Assembly: GCF_050624435.1 (NCBI RefSeq)
Contig: NC_134541.1
Coordinates: forward strand, 101,180,805-101,244,804
DNA from: Tenrec ecaudatus
Taxonomy: Eukaryota > Chordata > Mammalia > Afrosoricida > Tenrecidae
Length of the DNA stretch: 64,000 bases
Direction: 5' to 3'
How positions within the stretch are numbered: the first letter of the stretch is position 1; every line of letters starts with the position of its first letter. The translations under genes were made by a program, and so were the position numbers. Of this stretch, positions 21,430-33,005 are shown one piece after another. The notes under the pieces were generated by a model. The model saw nothing but the letters and a program-made list of their open reading frames with translations, was not told the origin of the DNA and made no database searches.

Positions 21430-21850
21430 GTCACACAGAAATAACACAATTGCAGACGCAAGTCCTCCTTTATTAATCACATTAATGGATTAAACACTCT
21501 AATCAAGAGGCGAAGAGTGAAAAATGAATAAAAAGTAAGATGCATCCATATGCTGTCTACAAGAGACACCCCTCAGCCACAAAGGCACAAAGAGGTTGAA
21601 AGTGAAAGGGTTGGCCGGAAGAATAAACCATTTCATGGGATTAGCGACTGAGAGAGAATCAGCATGGCAATCAACTTTGATATCAGACCAAATAGCCTTT
21701 ACGTCAAAAGAGAGATGTGAATAAGACTTCAAGTAGAACAAGTTTAAATCACTGAGTTGTATGATGTGTGAATTATATGTCAATAAGACTGTTAAAATAA
21801 ATGTTTTAATATGGGATTGTATATGTGAATTGTGCTAATAAAACTTTGAT
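21430..21850 (+). pseudogene. LINE-1 ORF2 fragment and 3' end
   Basis: Text such as 'atatgctgtctacaagagac' belongs to the endonuclease-to-RT part of L1 ORF2 in sense. It then jumps to an L1-like 3' end with AATAAAAC at about 21840. Dead and deleted internally. 21851-22212 is unassigned. Confidence 0.75.
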
Positions 21851-22212
21851 GTTTTTTAAAAAGGTAAGAGACAGAAAGGAGCAATACATCAAGAAAATAC
21901 AGCGATTATAAATAGACATGCACCTTACCTAAACCAGGTGGGGGAAGAGGCAGGGAGGAGTGCAAGAGTGAAGGCCACAGGTAAATACTGGTAGACACAC
22001 AAGGCTGCCATGATGGAGCTCTACAGGTAGATGCCTGGATACACCCGCAGGCTGAACGGCTGTGGGACGGAGCAAGGGAGTAGTAGGCCCACAAGTACAT
22101 GGAGGCTTGATGTAGTATATTTGCCCCTCTGTGCTCCACTACATTCATGGATCTAGCAGCAAAGTTAAATACCCATTCACAAATATACTCTTATGAAAAC
22201 TTCTTAAAAAGC

Positions 22213-22418
22213 ACAACTCAAATTCACTGCCATACAATTGGTTCTGACTCACAGTAACCTTATAGGACAAGGTAGAACTGCCCCGTGGGTTTCCAAATCT
22301 AACTCTTTCTGGGAATAGAAAGCCTCATCTTTTTCCCTCAGAGTGACTGGTGGATTCAAACTGCTGACTTTGTGGTAAGTAGCCCAACGTGTAACCCACT
22401 ACACCACCAGGGCTTCTG
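22213..22418 (-). repeat. AfroSINE
   Basis: Full antisense copy from 'actgccatacaattggttc' to 'ctacaccaccagggcttc'. Confidence 0.93.
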
Positions 22419-22551
22419 AGAACTCCCGTAGCATAACCAAACATCTTGAGGGAGGTTGTTGCTGCACCTGGGGTCTCAGGACCATAACCTGGGGGAGCAC
22501 AAAGGTCAGCCTGCACAACATAGCCCGCAAAGTCTACATCCTACTTTAGAG

Positions 22552-22745
22552 TAGCGGTTCTCAACCTGTGGGTCATGACCCCTTTGGGGATCAAACGACC
22601 CTCTCACAGGGGTCATCCAATTCATAACAGTAGCAAAATTACAGCTATGAAGTAGCAACGAAAATAATTTTATGGTTGGGGGTCATCGCAACATGAGGAA
22701 TGTGAGGAATAAAGGGTCGCGGCGTGAGGAAGGTTGAGACCGCTG
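22552..22745 (-). mobile_element. SPIN non-autonomous hAT transposon (194 bp)
   Basis: Ends are TAGCGGTTCTCAACC and GGTTGAGACCGCTG (reading inwards). A perfect 8-bp duplication ctttagag flanks it (22544-22551 and 22746-22753). Orientation is opposite to the copy at 6550. Confidence 0.95.
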
Positions 22746-22811
22746 CTTTAGAGAGCCGTGACTGGAGCCACAACTTGTAAGCAGCCATCCAAGGTGTAAC
22801 TATTGGTCTGG

Positions 22812-22995
22812 AAAGACCAAACCAAACTCACCGCCATCAAGTCAAATCCAACTTATAGTGACCCGATAGGACAGGGTGGAACAGCTTCGGTGCATTTCTG
22901 AGACTACAACTCTTAATGGGAACCGAAAGCCTCATCTTTCTCCCACAGAGTGGCTGGAGGTTTTGAACTGCTGACCAATGCACTATGCTACCAGG
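22812..22995 (-). repeat. AfroSINE
   Basis: Antisense copy: 'ccgccatcaagtcaaatcc' through 'ttttgaactgctgaccaatg'. The head is shortened. Confidence 0.9.
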
Positions 22996-22999
22996 AATC

Positions 23000-23270
23000 A
23001 TTGGTTTGGAAAGAAGAATGCTTAAACTCAGAGATAGATGGGAAATGTTACTTCAATTGGCTAACGGACCATGTGAGCATCAGTCTTCACAACCTAGAGA
23101 CCAACAGAACCACATGGTGCCCAACTACTATTACCAACGGCCCTGAAAGGGATCACATTACAAAGTACTGGACCATATTAGAAAGAATGGGAGGAACATG
23201 TGGAACAAAACTCAAAATCGAGAAAGAGTTCAGACTTGCTGTTTGAATAAAACTATATCCCTTATCACTC
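23000..23270 (+). repeat. Old afrotherian retroelement fragment, family T-like
   Basis: Contains 'cacatggtgcccaactact' and 'gaaagggatcacattacaa', a layout I associate with an older, pan-afrotherian relative of family T. The class assignment is tentative. Confidence 0.4.
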
Positions 23271-23327
23271 TTCAGGACTGGAACCAAATTCATCCCTGTG
23301 GCTCAATTTTCATCTAAATAGATCTTT

Positions 23328-23426
23328 TTTTTTTTTAATTTTAACAATTTATTGGGGCTCATACAATTCTTTTCACAGTTCATATATATACATACATCAA
23401 TTGTATAAAGCACATCTGTACAGTCT
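23328..23426 (-). mobile_element. Family T, short truncated copy (99 bp)
   Basis: Antisense 3' end with poly(T) then 'attggggctcatacaattc'. A perfect 15-bp duplication tctaaatagatcttt flanks it (23313-23327 and 23427-23441). 23442-23989 is unassigned. Confidence 0.9.
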
Positions 23427-23989
23427 TCTAAATAGATCTTTAAGGAGGAACAATATCACTATTAAAGTATGCATCCCTGAGACTATCAAACATCTGGGAT
23501 CAAGGGGGCAGCATTCACCCAATGACAAAGTCCAGAAGTGTCTGGAGAGAAGGAGGAAAAGAGACAGGAAACAGAGGGAGAAGGTGATGGTACATTGAAG
23601 GGTCTGTAATGAATTAGATTAAATAGAAGGTATGAATAGTTGAACGTAAAACTAATGATCTGCTCTGTAAACCTTAACCCAACTCACAAGTTAAAAAAAA
23701 AAAGTCTACAATGATCATGTCAATATTGAAGTGAGTGGCTGGGAGAAAACCTAGAAAGTAAAAGAGGCTGTGAACAACACCATTACCAACCAGATGGAAC
23801 ACACAGAGAGCACTCCTCTCAACAGCTGGTGCATCTCCTGCAGCGCGCAGGACGCAGCGTACTGAAGACCCAGAGCAAGTCTCCACACATCTTACAAAGT
23901 ACTCGGAGCCTTCAAACAGCTGGTGGGAAGATTCCGTTATTTTTTTCATTCCACTTTGCCACAAACATTGCCAAATCCCTTTGGATCTT

Positions 23990-24900
23990 TCCCAAGCACA
24001 ATAGGAGGAAATTAGAAATTCTACCAGAAGAATACTGGAAAATGAACCCAAACTCGGAAACTTAAGTGTCCCGCAGCTAAACTACTGAGTCAAAGAAGTC
24101 ATATTCCCAAATCTATGGATGCAGCAGCGACAGCTCTCACAGGACAGTAAGGAGTAACCCAGTGCTACAACGTGCGGATTTAGAAATGGAAGTGCAGAGT
24201 AAGCCCAAAGTTACCAGAAGAAAGGAAATAATAAAAGATGGGAACAGAGATTTATGAGAAGTTGAAAAGAAAAGCAATAGGGTTAATGAAATCAGAAGGG
24301 TTTTTTTTTAAGATAAAAAATCAAACTTCTGGATAAAGTGACAAAGAATAAGAGAGAAAAGATGCAAATATCTAAAATTAGAAACAAAGGGAAGACATTA
24401 CAACTGACCCAACAGAAACCTTTCATTGTAGGAGAATGCGCTGAACAGCTGCATGCAAACCAATTTGAGAATTTAGGAGGAAATGGATGAATTCCTTGAA
24501 ACTCCTTAGCTTCTTCCTACATTGACTCAGAAATCACGAGTCGTCCTCAGACTAAAAACAAGTGAAGAGACTGAATCTGTCATTGAAAACTTCCCAACCA
24601 AGAAAAGTCCTGGCCAGATGGCTTCACTGAGAGTTGTGGCAAACATTTATAAACTTGTCTGAAAAACAGGCAAGGGGGCCAAAGATTGTATGAGTCCACT
24701 TGCATGAGATTTAGGAAAGAGCCAAGTACATGGAAACCACAGTTTACTAGTGGGTACCAGGACCGGGCCAGGCAGGACCGGGCCAGCCAGGACCGGGCCA
24801 GAGCGGGGAGAAGACCTCGGAGCTCAGGGAGTACTCCGCTTCTGTTACAGTGAATAATGGCGATGTTGGCACAACATGGCAAAATAATTAATGTGACTGA
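23990..24900 (+). pseudogene. LINE-1 ORF2 fragment
   Basis: Sense A-rich L1 sequence including 'aacttcccaaccaagaaaag' and 'ccagatggcttcactgag', typical of the ORF2 RT region. It is followed by a degraded 3' end. Three copies of a 15-bp GC-rich unit (AGGACCGGGCCAGNN) start at 24759, 24774 and 24789 inside it. Confidence 0.7.
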
Positions 24901-25009
24901 ATTGTATAAGTGACGAATATTGAATTGGCAAATGTTTAGTTACATAAACACATACCACAATTTTTTATAAATCCACAATGAGGTTTCACAGGCACTATTT
25001 CGACATGTG

Positions 25010-26165
25010 TCTCTCTTTTTTTATTAGGTGGTATTTAATACATATATCACTCCCTATTTTAATCACGTCAAATAGGATTGGACAATGGTTACCACAATTA
25101 GTTTTCAACCATTCTTTTTCTACGTGGACTCCTTGACATTGTCTCCCTTTTACCCCACCTCCACCACTGTCCCCCTCTCCCCTGAATCCCTATTCTCCTT
25201 GCTGCCCCTATAGGGTCAGTAATCCAGGGTTTCATGTGCCCAAAATGGAAAAGCAAGTAACAGAGCTTTAAGAGGGTGACCGCTACTGAAATGACACCTG
25301 TGAGACACACTCTATTATGAAAGAACAAAACACAAACCAGAAACGCAGAAGCTATTGGAAACCAGACCAGGTCCAGCCTGCACCATACGGGACAAAGTTG
25401 CAATTGTTCAGGTCAGACTGATGCCGTGGATCTTCTAAACCCCTCTCTCCCGAGTACTGTGTTTGGTGACCACTTTCCTCCCATCCCTCAGTTCTAAACA
25501 GGGGAAGTTCTCCGGAGGCTTATTTCCTGAGCTGTTCCACAAACGAATCTTGGGCTCCCACTGCCATCCATCGCCTTGCGCACACCGGATTCTCACAGTT
25601 CAGGCTCTGATACTGATCCCTCCTTCGACTTTAGATGATATGGATTCCAGTCGTTCAGAGACTGTGGATGTGGGCTGCCTGCGCGTGGACTTGGTTGACA
25701 TCTCACTCACATGGCTGCTGCTTTGGAAACAAGCCTTTAAGACCCCAGAGACTATCCTGCCACAGTTTACTAAAGCACCAGGTCGTCTGTGCGCCCTTCC
25801 TGAGGGGGAGTATTGAGCAGGGCCGTGATGGAAGAACTAATTTGTGCAAGCCCCAAATCCATTCCTAGATCTAAGCTTTTTTCTTTTTTTCCATTTGCTA
25901 TAACTTGGGAGTTAACACCTATGTCCTATCATTCCAGAGTCCAATCACGTCAAACAGAATTGTACGATGGCTTCCATAATCAGTCTCCAAACATACTTTT
26001 CCTTCCTGGACTCCTTGACACCATCTCCCCTCCCCGCATAAAAACCATTGTTCTGTTTGCTTTCCCTAGAGGCTCAGCTCCCCTGGGTCTCATTTACTAG
26101 GGGAAAGAGAAACAACACAGCTCGAAGAGGGTGGCCCCCCACCAGTGGTGATGCACCTCTGTGAT
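25010..26165 (-). repeat. Old family T-like retroelement, two overlapping pieces
   Basis: Antisense order includes 'aagcctttaagaccccagag' near 25730, which matches the family T core. A segment with 'aatcacgtcaaa' and 'ctggactccttgaca' appears twice (25060-25145 and 25945-26020), which suggests two tandem or overlapping insertions. Highly diverged and non-coding. Confidence 0.5.
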
Positions 26166-26582
26166 ACACCCTAATACAAACAAGCTTAAGAAACATTTAA
26201 CAGAGTGACCTTCACAGGATTGCTGGAATACCCAGTCCTGGGTTTATACATGTATGTCCACGGGAAATGAAATCTGAATACCATGTTCACGGCAGTGAGA
26301 CACCAAAACCAGAAGGCAGAAACGACCTAAGACGTGCCCACCATCAGCGGACGGGATCCCCAAAATGTGATGCCGCTATGAAGCGGAAAATCACTCAGTC
26401 ATAAAACAGGACAGTCTACAAATGCACAACAGCCATGAAGCAGATGGAGGAGCCCTGGAAATACTTGACTGAGTGAACTAAGCCAGTCACGAAAGGGCAA
26501 ATAGGATTGAATTCCACTTACATGAAGCATCATGCGTAGGCAAATGCAGAGAGATCAAATTTTATTACTGGTTCCCAGGCTG

Positions 26583-26760
26583 GGGAAGAATCCCTGGTGG
26601 TGCTGTTGGGTAATCTCAAATTTGGCAACTCAAACCCGCCAGCAGCTCAACAAGAGAAAGACGGGGCCGTCTGCATGCACGAATGTCGGCAGACCAGCTG
26701 ACACCCTCCACGGGATGGCCATGAATCAGAACCAACTGTGGCAGGGGCTGGGTTTGCTTT
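26583..26760 (+). repeat. AfroSINE
   Basis: Sense copy starting 'aatccctggtggtgctgttg', inserted in the L1 3' end. Confidence 0.75.
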
Positions 26761-26806
26761 GGGACCAAAGTTGGAAAGGAAGGGGGGATGGGGATGGAGC
26801 GGGAGT

Positions 26807-26807
<1 letters not shown>

Positions 26808-26859
<52 letters not shown>

Positions 26860-26862
26860 GTA
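26808..26862. repeat. (TG)n microsatellite
   Basis: About 23 near-perfect TG dinucleotides followed by a TG-rich imperfect stretch to 26875. It arose next to the AfroSINE tail. Confidence 0.97.
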
Positions 26863-27370
26863 TGTGTGTGCACAGTGCAGGGAGAGTCATGGCTCAGGGC
26901 ACTCAGTTTCTATCATTGGTGAGGAAATCATCTGGATGTGGATAGTGGAGATGGTTGCACAACATGAGAGAGATAATTAACATCACTGAATTGGGCATGT
27001 TAAAAAATGTTGAGTTGGCACGTGTTTTTGTTAAACAATACACACACAGGAGTACCAAAAAAAACCTCAAAATGGAATTTCCATGCCAAAAGCTATGTAT
27101 TTAATTTTTTTTTGTTTTGCAAAACAACATTATCACCTTCAAAGTACTCTCCATTACACTTAATACATTTGTCAAATCTGCGATTCCATTCTTGGAAACA
27201 TTTTTCACTCACGTTTGGACGGCTGACAGCACCTCCCTCGGTTTTCTTTCTTCACCTCTTCTAGTCGTCATATCGCTGTGCTTTCATGTCCCTCTTCATT
27301 CAAGGAAACAAAAAGTCCCACACAGCGAGGCCAAGTGAAAAAGATGTGTAGGCAAGAGAGACATGTTTTT

Positions 27371-29119
27371 TTCTTAATCATTTTGGATTTTTAAAAATAA
27401 TTTTATTGGGGGCTTGTACAACTCTTATCACAATCCATACATACATCAATTGTGTAAAGCACATTTGTACATTCGTTGCCCTTATCATTCTCAAAACATT
27501 TGCTCTCCACTTAAGCCCTTGGTATCAGCTAATTTCTCCCCCTCCCTTGCTGCTCCCCCTCCCTCATGAACCCTTGATAATTTATTATTTTGTCATATCT
27601 TACACTGTCCGACCTCTCCCTTCACCCACTTTTCTGTTGTCCGTGCCCTGAGGAGGAGGTTATATGTAATTGGTTCCCCCTTTCCACCCCATCCTCCCTT
27701 CACCCTCCCAGTATCGCCATTCTCACCACTGGTCCTGAAGGGATCATCCGTCCTGGATTACCTGTTTCTAGTTCCTATCTGTATGGATTTGTAAGGTCGA
27801 ATAGGGATCATAAAAGTTGTAGGGGAGGAAGCATTTAGGAACCAGAGGAAAGTTGTATGTTTCATCATTGCTAAATTGCACCGACTGATTTGTCTCCTTC
27901 CTGAGACTCTTCCATAAGATGATGTCCAGTGGCCTACAGATGGGCTTTGGGTCTCCACTCCGCACTCCCCACCTCATTCACAATGATATATTTTGTTCTT
28001 TGATGCCTGATACCTGATCCCTTCGACACCTCATGATCACGCAGGCTGGTGTGCTTCTTCCATGTGGGCTTTGTCGCTTCTGAGCTAGATGACCACTTGT
28101 TTATCTTCAAGCCTTTAAGACCCCAGACACGATATCTTTTGATAGCCGGGCACCATCAGCTTTCTTCACCACATTTGTTTCTGCACCCATTTGTCTTCAG
28201 CGATCGTATCAGGGAGGTGAGCACATGATGAGACCCCAGACATGATATGTTTTGATAGCCATGCTCCATCAGCTTTCTGCACCCACTTTGTCTTCAGCAA
28301 TCGTGTTGGGAGGGTGAGCATCATAGAATGCCAGTTTAATAGAACAAAGTATTCTTGCATTGAGGGAGTACTTGAGTGGAGGCCCAATATCCATCTGCTA
28401 CCTAACACTAAACCTATAAATATATACACAGATATATTTCCCTATTGTCATAAATATATTTACATATGTAGATGCCTTTATTTAGACCTCTATAAATGCT
28501 TTTTGCCTCCTGCTCTTTCCTCTATTTCCTTTCCTCTTGTCCCACTATTATGTTCAGCCTTCATTTGGGTTTCAGTAATTCCTCTTGGTTGCATTACCCT
28601 TGATCATGCCCCACCAGGCCTCCTACACTCTCTTCACCACCGATTTGATCACTTGTTGTTCCCTTGTCCCTGGGTTGGTTAACACCACTTCCTTTCCCCC
28701 CACCTCCCTCTCTCCCATGTCCCCCCGGAACCATCGGTCCCCTTGTTTTCTCCTCCAGATTGTTCATCCAGAGAGAACTGTGGAGATAATAACATGCACA
28801 AAAACAAGACAGAGCAAAACCAAACAACAAAAGAAAACAAGACAACAAAAAGCCAATGACAAAAACAAAACACAACAACAAGCTTGTAGTTAGTTCAAGG
28901 ACTGTTTGTTGGCCTTTAGGAGTGTTTTCCAGTTGAGTCTGATGGGGCGCCAAGCCCTGGCCCTAAAGTCTATTTTTGGTATTCCCTGGGGACTTCATTG
29001 CTCTGCTCCCCTTGCTATTCTGTTGCACGCCCTTAGTGTTCTGCCTCCGTATGGTGGGATCAGATCCGGCCGAATTCCGACGCTGTGTCTCCAGTGTTGT
29101 CCCCTGTAGGGCTATGGGT
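27371..29119 (-). mobile_element. Family T retroelement, near full length (1749 bp)
   Basis: Antisense copy running from AATCATTTTGG... at the left to the 5' end 'gtcccctgtagggctatgg' at the right. A perfect 15-bp duplication gagagacatgttttt (27356-27370 and 29120-29134) marks insertion into the mariner. It has a short internal duplication of roughly 100 bp around 28200-28310 and no ORF. Confidence 0.93.
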
Positions 29120-29268
29120 GAGAGACATGTTTTTTGCCAAAAACCGGCGCACTAAGATAGATGCATGAGCAGGCGCATTATTGTGGTGTCAAAACCAGTC
29201 TCCTGTCTGCTACAAACCAGCCCTTTTCTGTTGCACACTGTTGTGCTATCTTCTCAGGACCTCTAAAT

Positions 29269-29462
29269 CAGTGGTTCTCAACCTTCCTAATGCTGCGATC
29301 CTTTCATACAGGTTCCTCGTGTTGTGGTGACTACCCCCCAACCATAACATTGTTTTCGTTGCTACTTCATAACTGTAATTTAGCTGTTCTGAATCAGGCG
29401 GCCCCTGTGAAAGGGTCACCCGGCCCCCAAAGGGGTCACGACAAACAGGTTGAGAACCACCC
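29269..29462 (+). mobile_element. SPIN non-autonomous hAT transposon inside mariner
   Basis: CAGTGGTTCTCAACC left end; the right end degrades to GAGAACCACCC. The flanks ctctaaat (29261-29268) and ctcacatc (29463-29470) are the presumed 8-bp duplication, now with mismatches. Confidence 0.88.
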
Positions 29463-29596
29463 CTCACATCAGAAGAGCAAGTGAGCATCATCTTGATTTC
29501 TTATTTCACTTAACAAGTTTTTGGGGGTGAGGTGACGATGGCACCTTCCACTGGCTTGATCGATGTTTGCTTTCAGGGGCATAAGAAGAGCACAGT

Positions 29597-29927
29597 TGTG
29601 GAGGGAGGGTGGGTTGGAAAGAGAGAACTGATTATGAGGATCTACATGTGACCTCCTCTCTGGGGGACGGACAACAGAAAGTGGGTGAAGGGAGACGTCA
29701 GACAGGGCATGATATGACAAAATAATAATTTATAAATTATCAAGGGCTCATGAGGGAGGGGAGAGCAGGGAGGGGTAAAAATGAGGAACTTATGCCAGGG
29801 GCTTAAGTGGAAAGCAAATGTTTTTGAGAATGATGAGGGCAGTGAATGTACAAATGTGCTTTACACAAATAATGTATGTATGGATTATGAGAAGAGTTGT
29901 ATGAGGCCCTGATAGAACGATTGAAAA
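29597..29927 (+). mobile_element. Family T, 5'-truncated (331 bp), inside mariner
   Basis: The 3' third of family T ending GATAGAACGATTGAAAAAAG. A 14-bp duplication flanks it with one mismatch (aagaagagcacagt 29583-29596, aagaatagcacagt 29928-29941). Confidence 0.9.
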
Positions 29928-30637
29928 AAGAATAGCACAGTGTCTTATCCCCAGTAATGACCTTGGGGGTGGGGGGGAATAGTCTGGGTCCCTTCAGAGC
30001 TGTTCTTTCAAAGTTCAGCATGTTTCCACTTGACACTCTTTCTCCTGGTCAGTCAGAACCTGAGGCACAAATTTCGCAGGCACCCTTCGCAATCCCAAAT
30101 CTCTGTTAAAATTTGCCGAACTGAGCTGGGTAATCCAGATAACCCCCCATCTCTTCAGTGGCCCCTGCTTGGTCTTCAAACACAAGTGCACAAATTTTGT
30201 CAACATTTTCATCTGTTTGGGGAGTTGATGGATGTCCAGAAAAGGTTTGTCATCAATTGACATCTAACCTTTATTGAAATGAGAAAAACACTTGTACACT
30301 TGAGTTTTCCCCATAGTGCTGTCCGTGTAAGCTGTGTTCAACATTGCAATAGTTTCTTCCTCTCTCCAGCGGAAAACAAAATTTCACAGCTGCACACTGT
30401 TCTCTTAAATCAGCCATCACAAAAAATGAGGTTCAAGCCAACTGCTTTTAAGAAAAAATTCAGTGTCCAGAGAGAGCCTTCCCAGGTGATGCCACTGGGT
30501 GCACTAACTCAGAGCAAGTTGCTCGATGCTTGCCTAACAGGAAAAAATGTATGTTACAAAAGCTCTACCCAACAGAGCTTTTTTTCCCATTTTGTGGGTT
30601 GGGTGGGGGTGTCATACCCCCTCACTATTTACCACAA

Positions 30638-30840
30638 GGAGCCCTGGTGGTGTAGTCGTTATGAGTTGGGCTACTAGCCTCAAGGTCAACAGTTCAAAAC
30701 CACCAGACACTCTGCAGGAGAAAGACGGGGCTTTTTACTCCTATAAAGAATTAGTCTCACAGAACAGAAACTCACAGGGCCAGTTCTACGCTGTCCTCTA
30801 GGGTCACTGAGTCAGCATCAACTCCAGGGCAGGGAGAAAG
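30638..30840 (+). repeat. AfroSINE
   Basis: Near-complete sense copy starting 'ggagccctggtggtgtagtc', with B box 'ggtcaacagttcaaaacc'. Confidence 0.95.
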
Positions 30841-31067
30841 CAAAACAAAAACAGGGCGATGCCTTGTGGCTGTGGTTGCTAGCTAGCCTTGCTCACCCTC
30901 CTTGCCAGATTTTTCAACACCCTCTTTGACCCCTTTCCCACTTGGGGAGGTGTCCCACCTGTCTTATTCCAAGTGCTGCCTGAGGCCAGGGGCTCCCGGT
31001 CTGCAGAGCAATGAATACTGTGCTCTGGGGCAGCAAGTAAAAGGGAACATCATGATTCATACACCCC

Positions 31068-31205
31068 AGAACTAGTCTTTGCTGCAAAAGAAAGAGGAGG
31101 CTTTCTGCTCCCTCCAAGAGTGACCATCTTGGAACCCCTGAGGGGCAGTTCTACCCCGTCCTCTAGGGTCACTGTGAGTCAGCATTGGCTCCAGGGCAGG
31201 GAGCT
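31068..31205 (+). repeat. AfroSINE, 3' part
   Basis: Sense body and tail from 'aggaggctttctgctccctc' to 'gtcactgtgagtcagcattg'. The head is missing. Confidence 0.8.
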
Positions 31206-32892
31206 GAGGCATTACTTGATATTTTCTTGGCTAAGTTTCTGTTTGAATTCCTGCTTTTTGTTCTCTTGGATCCATGCGGTCTTGGAAGCCCATGGGGCTG
31301 TCCTATGGTCAGAACCCACCCCAGAGCAGTGGGTTTGCTTCTCTACAACCAGGATGGGGGCTGCCACGCTCGGTGTCAGAAAGCTGCCACCCTTACCTTG
31401 CGACACCATTAGCAGAAGGCGGTGGATGAGCCATTTCCTCCACTGTGGGCATGTCTGTCGTCCACTTCCACTCCTCCCGAGAGCACCAAGGGAGAGGGTA
31501 GGCCCTGGGTCCTGTGGGTGCCCCAGTTCTTCATTCAACGGTGATACCGTCATTTCATGCAGCAAGGCTAAATGGCTTGTGCACATTTCAGATGGTAACT
31601 ACCCGGGGCCAGCACCAAACAAAGCTTAAGATGAGGCCTCGCCATCAATTTATGAGACCCAAAAGGCTCACAGGGGGAGTTTGCTATCACCTTGATGGAA
31701 GGAATGACCCTCGAGGGGATTCAGGAAAGGAATTCAGGATCGAAAAAAATCTGTGTTTTGGTTTGTTTGCCCTGAGATCCCAGTTGTCCTGCTCAGTTTT
31801 CAATTGTGGTTTGCTTTCCTTGACTTCCTCCACCAGCGTTCGGGTTGGACTATCAGACGTGCCGATCTTTAACCATACACACTGCAGGCTACTTGCTGGC
31901 TCCGTCAGGGCATCACACCGAAAGCTCGCTCCAATAAGTCCTATCCAGTTCTCATACCCAGGTTCAACTGGGTTTGGCTGGGTTTCTGTTGGAGCAGCTT
32001 TGGGAGATGACTGTGCCACAGTCCCACAGCCCCAGGGTTTGTGGTTTGCAGCCAGGGTGCCTTACGCTTCACACATCATTCCCAAGCTCATGCTTTGCCA
32101 AGCACAGGTGTGTCCGCTTCTGGTTGTTAACCAAAGCCGAAGAGGGTGCCTTGCATGTTAAGGAGTGGTTAATGTTGAGGACCAAGGAGTCATCAGACGA
32201 TTGGTCAGTGGCAGCTGAACAAGATTCCAGCGTGAAGTACTCACGGAAGGTTACATTTTGAGGGTCTCAGGTTCTCGAGCCCCACCCACAAGATTCCAAT
32301 CCCCAAGCTTAAAAGCTGCCCAGGTGAGGTGGGGCAGAACCCATGGGGTGTAGAGCACACGGGAGGTGGCTGAGCAGGCTGGAGGCCCCCAGGACCAGGC
32401 CTGGGCCTCACTTTCTCAAACAGGCGCTACGGACTTGACCCTGGTTCTGCTTTCCTCTCCTCGTGAGCCAGTCTAGGAAGTGCCAGGCCCCTGGGGAAAT
32501 CCTGACGCTGTTGAGCAGGAGTTTGGGATTTCTGGGAACCCAAATCTTAATCACTCTTTCTACTGTGTCCTTCTAGCCCACATCTCCTCGCTGGTGCCCT
32601 GGAGAGGAACTGAGTGGCAGTCCCTCCGGATGTATGGCTGCCCAGGGCACTCTGGGGGCAGATGACTTGTTTCTGAATGGAGAAGTTTCACTTGTAGGGA
32701 GGAGCTTGGGGGTGCGGAGGCGGGGCCATCATACCCAGATGGAAGAGACTTTGTTGAGATTTGTGACACTGAGTTAATGCAGTATTGGGATGGGAACTTT
32801 GGGGATCTGGGGGCAGGATAAATGCTTCCTTTTCTGTATCTGGTGGGGTCGCAGGGTGGGTGTGTGATTCTCTAAAACCCAACACTCTGCCC
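31206..32892. other. Unassigned, probably single-copy DNA
   Basis: The longest frame (31514-32161, 215 codons) has no recognisable domain and ordinary composition. No exon is called. This is one of the larger repeat-poor stretches left of RMI2. Confidence 0.4.
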
Positions 32893-33005
32893 TGGAGTCT
32901 CGATACCGACTCTTAGCAACCCTGTAGGACAGAGTAGACCTGCCCCTGGGGGTTCCGAGACAGGAGCTCTTTATGAGAGCCTCCTCTTTGGGTGAGCAGA
33001 GAGGG
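32893..33005 (-). repeat. AfroSINE, partial
   Basis: Antisense 'gataccgactcttagcaacc' through 'agctctttatgagagcctcc'. The head is lost. Confidence 0.8.

Larger units (their letters stand above)
26215..27035 (+). repeat. L1 3' end, interrupted by AfroSINE and (TG)n
   Basis: Left part 'gagtgaactaagccagtcac'; right part from about 26880, with 'gatggttgcacaacatgag' and 'tcactgaattgggcatg'. Both are typical of old mammalian L1 3' sequence. Confidence 0.7.
27050..30440 (-). pseudogene. mariner-type transposase relic, split by three insertions
   Basis: A Tc1/mariner DD34D transposase read on the minus strand. The start codon is at 30415-30417 and a stop lies at 27093-27095. The N-terminal helix-turn-helix part lies at 29942-30417. 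The first catalytic region (VITGD) is near 29955-29972. The second sits near 29173-29190, where the expected HDN reads HNN, so a catalytic aspartate is lost. The C-terminal region, including GEYFEGD, is at 27130-27240. Many stops and frameshifts occur. Removing the inserts at 27371-29119, 29269-29462 and 29597-29927 leaves a gene near the usual 1.0-1.3 kb. The transposase cuts and pastes its own element; this copy is dead. Confidence 0.87.

Noticed and set aside
30638-30720. tRNA-like A and B boxes
   Set aside because: They belong to the tRNA-derived head of an AfroSINE, as do those in other copies; there is no foldable tRNA gene.
31514-32161. 215-codon open frame
   Set aside because: Ordinary composition, no recognisable domain, no splice context; likely chance in GC-rich DNA.
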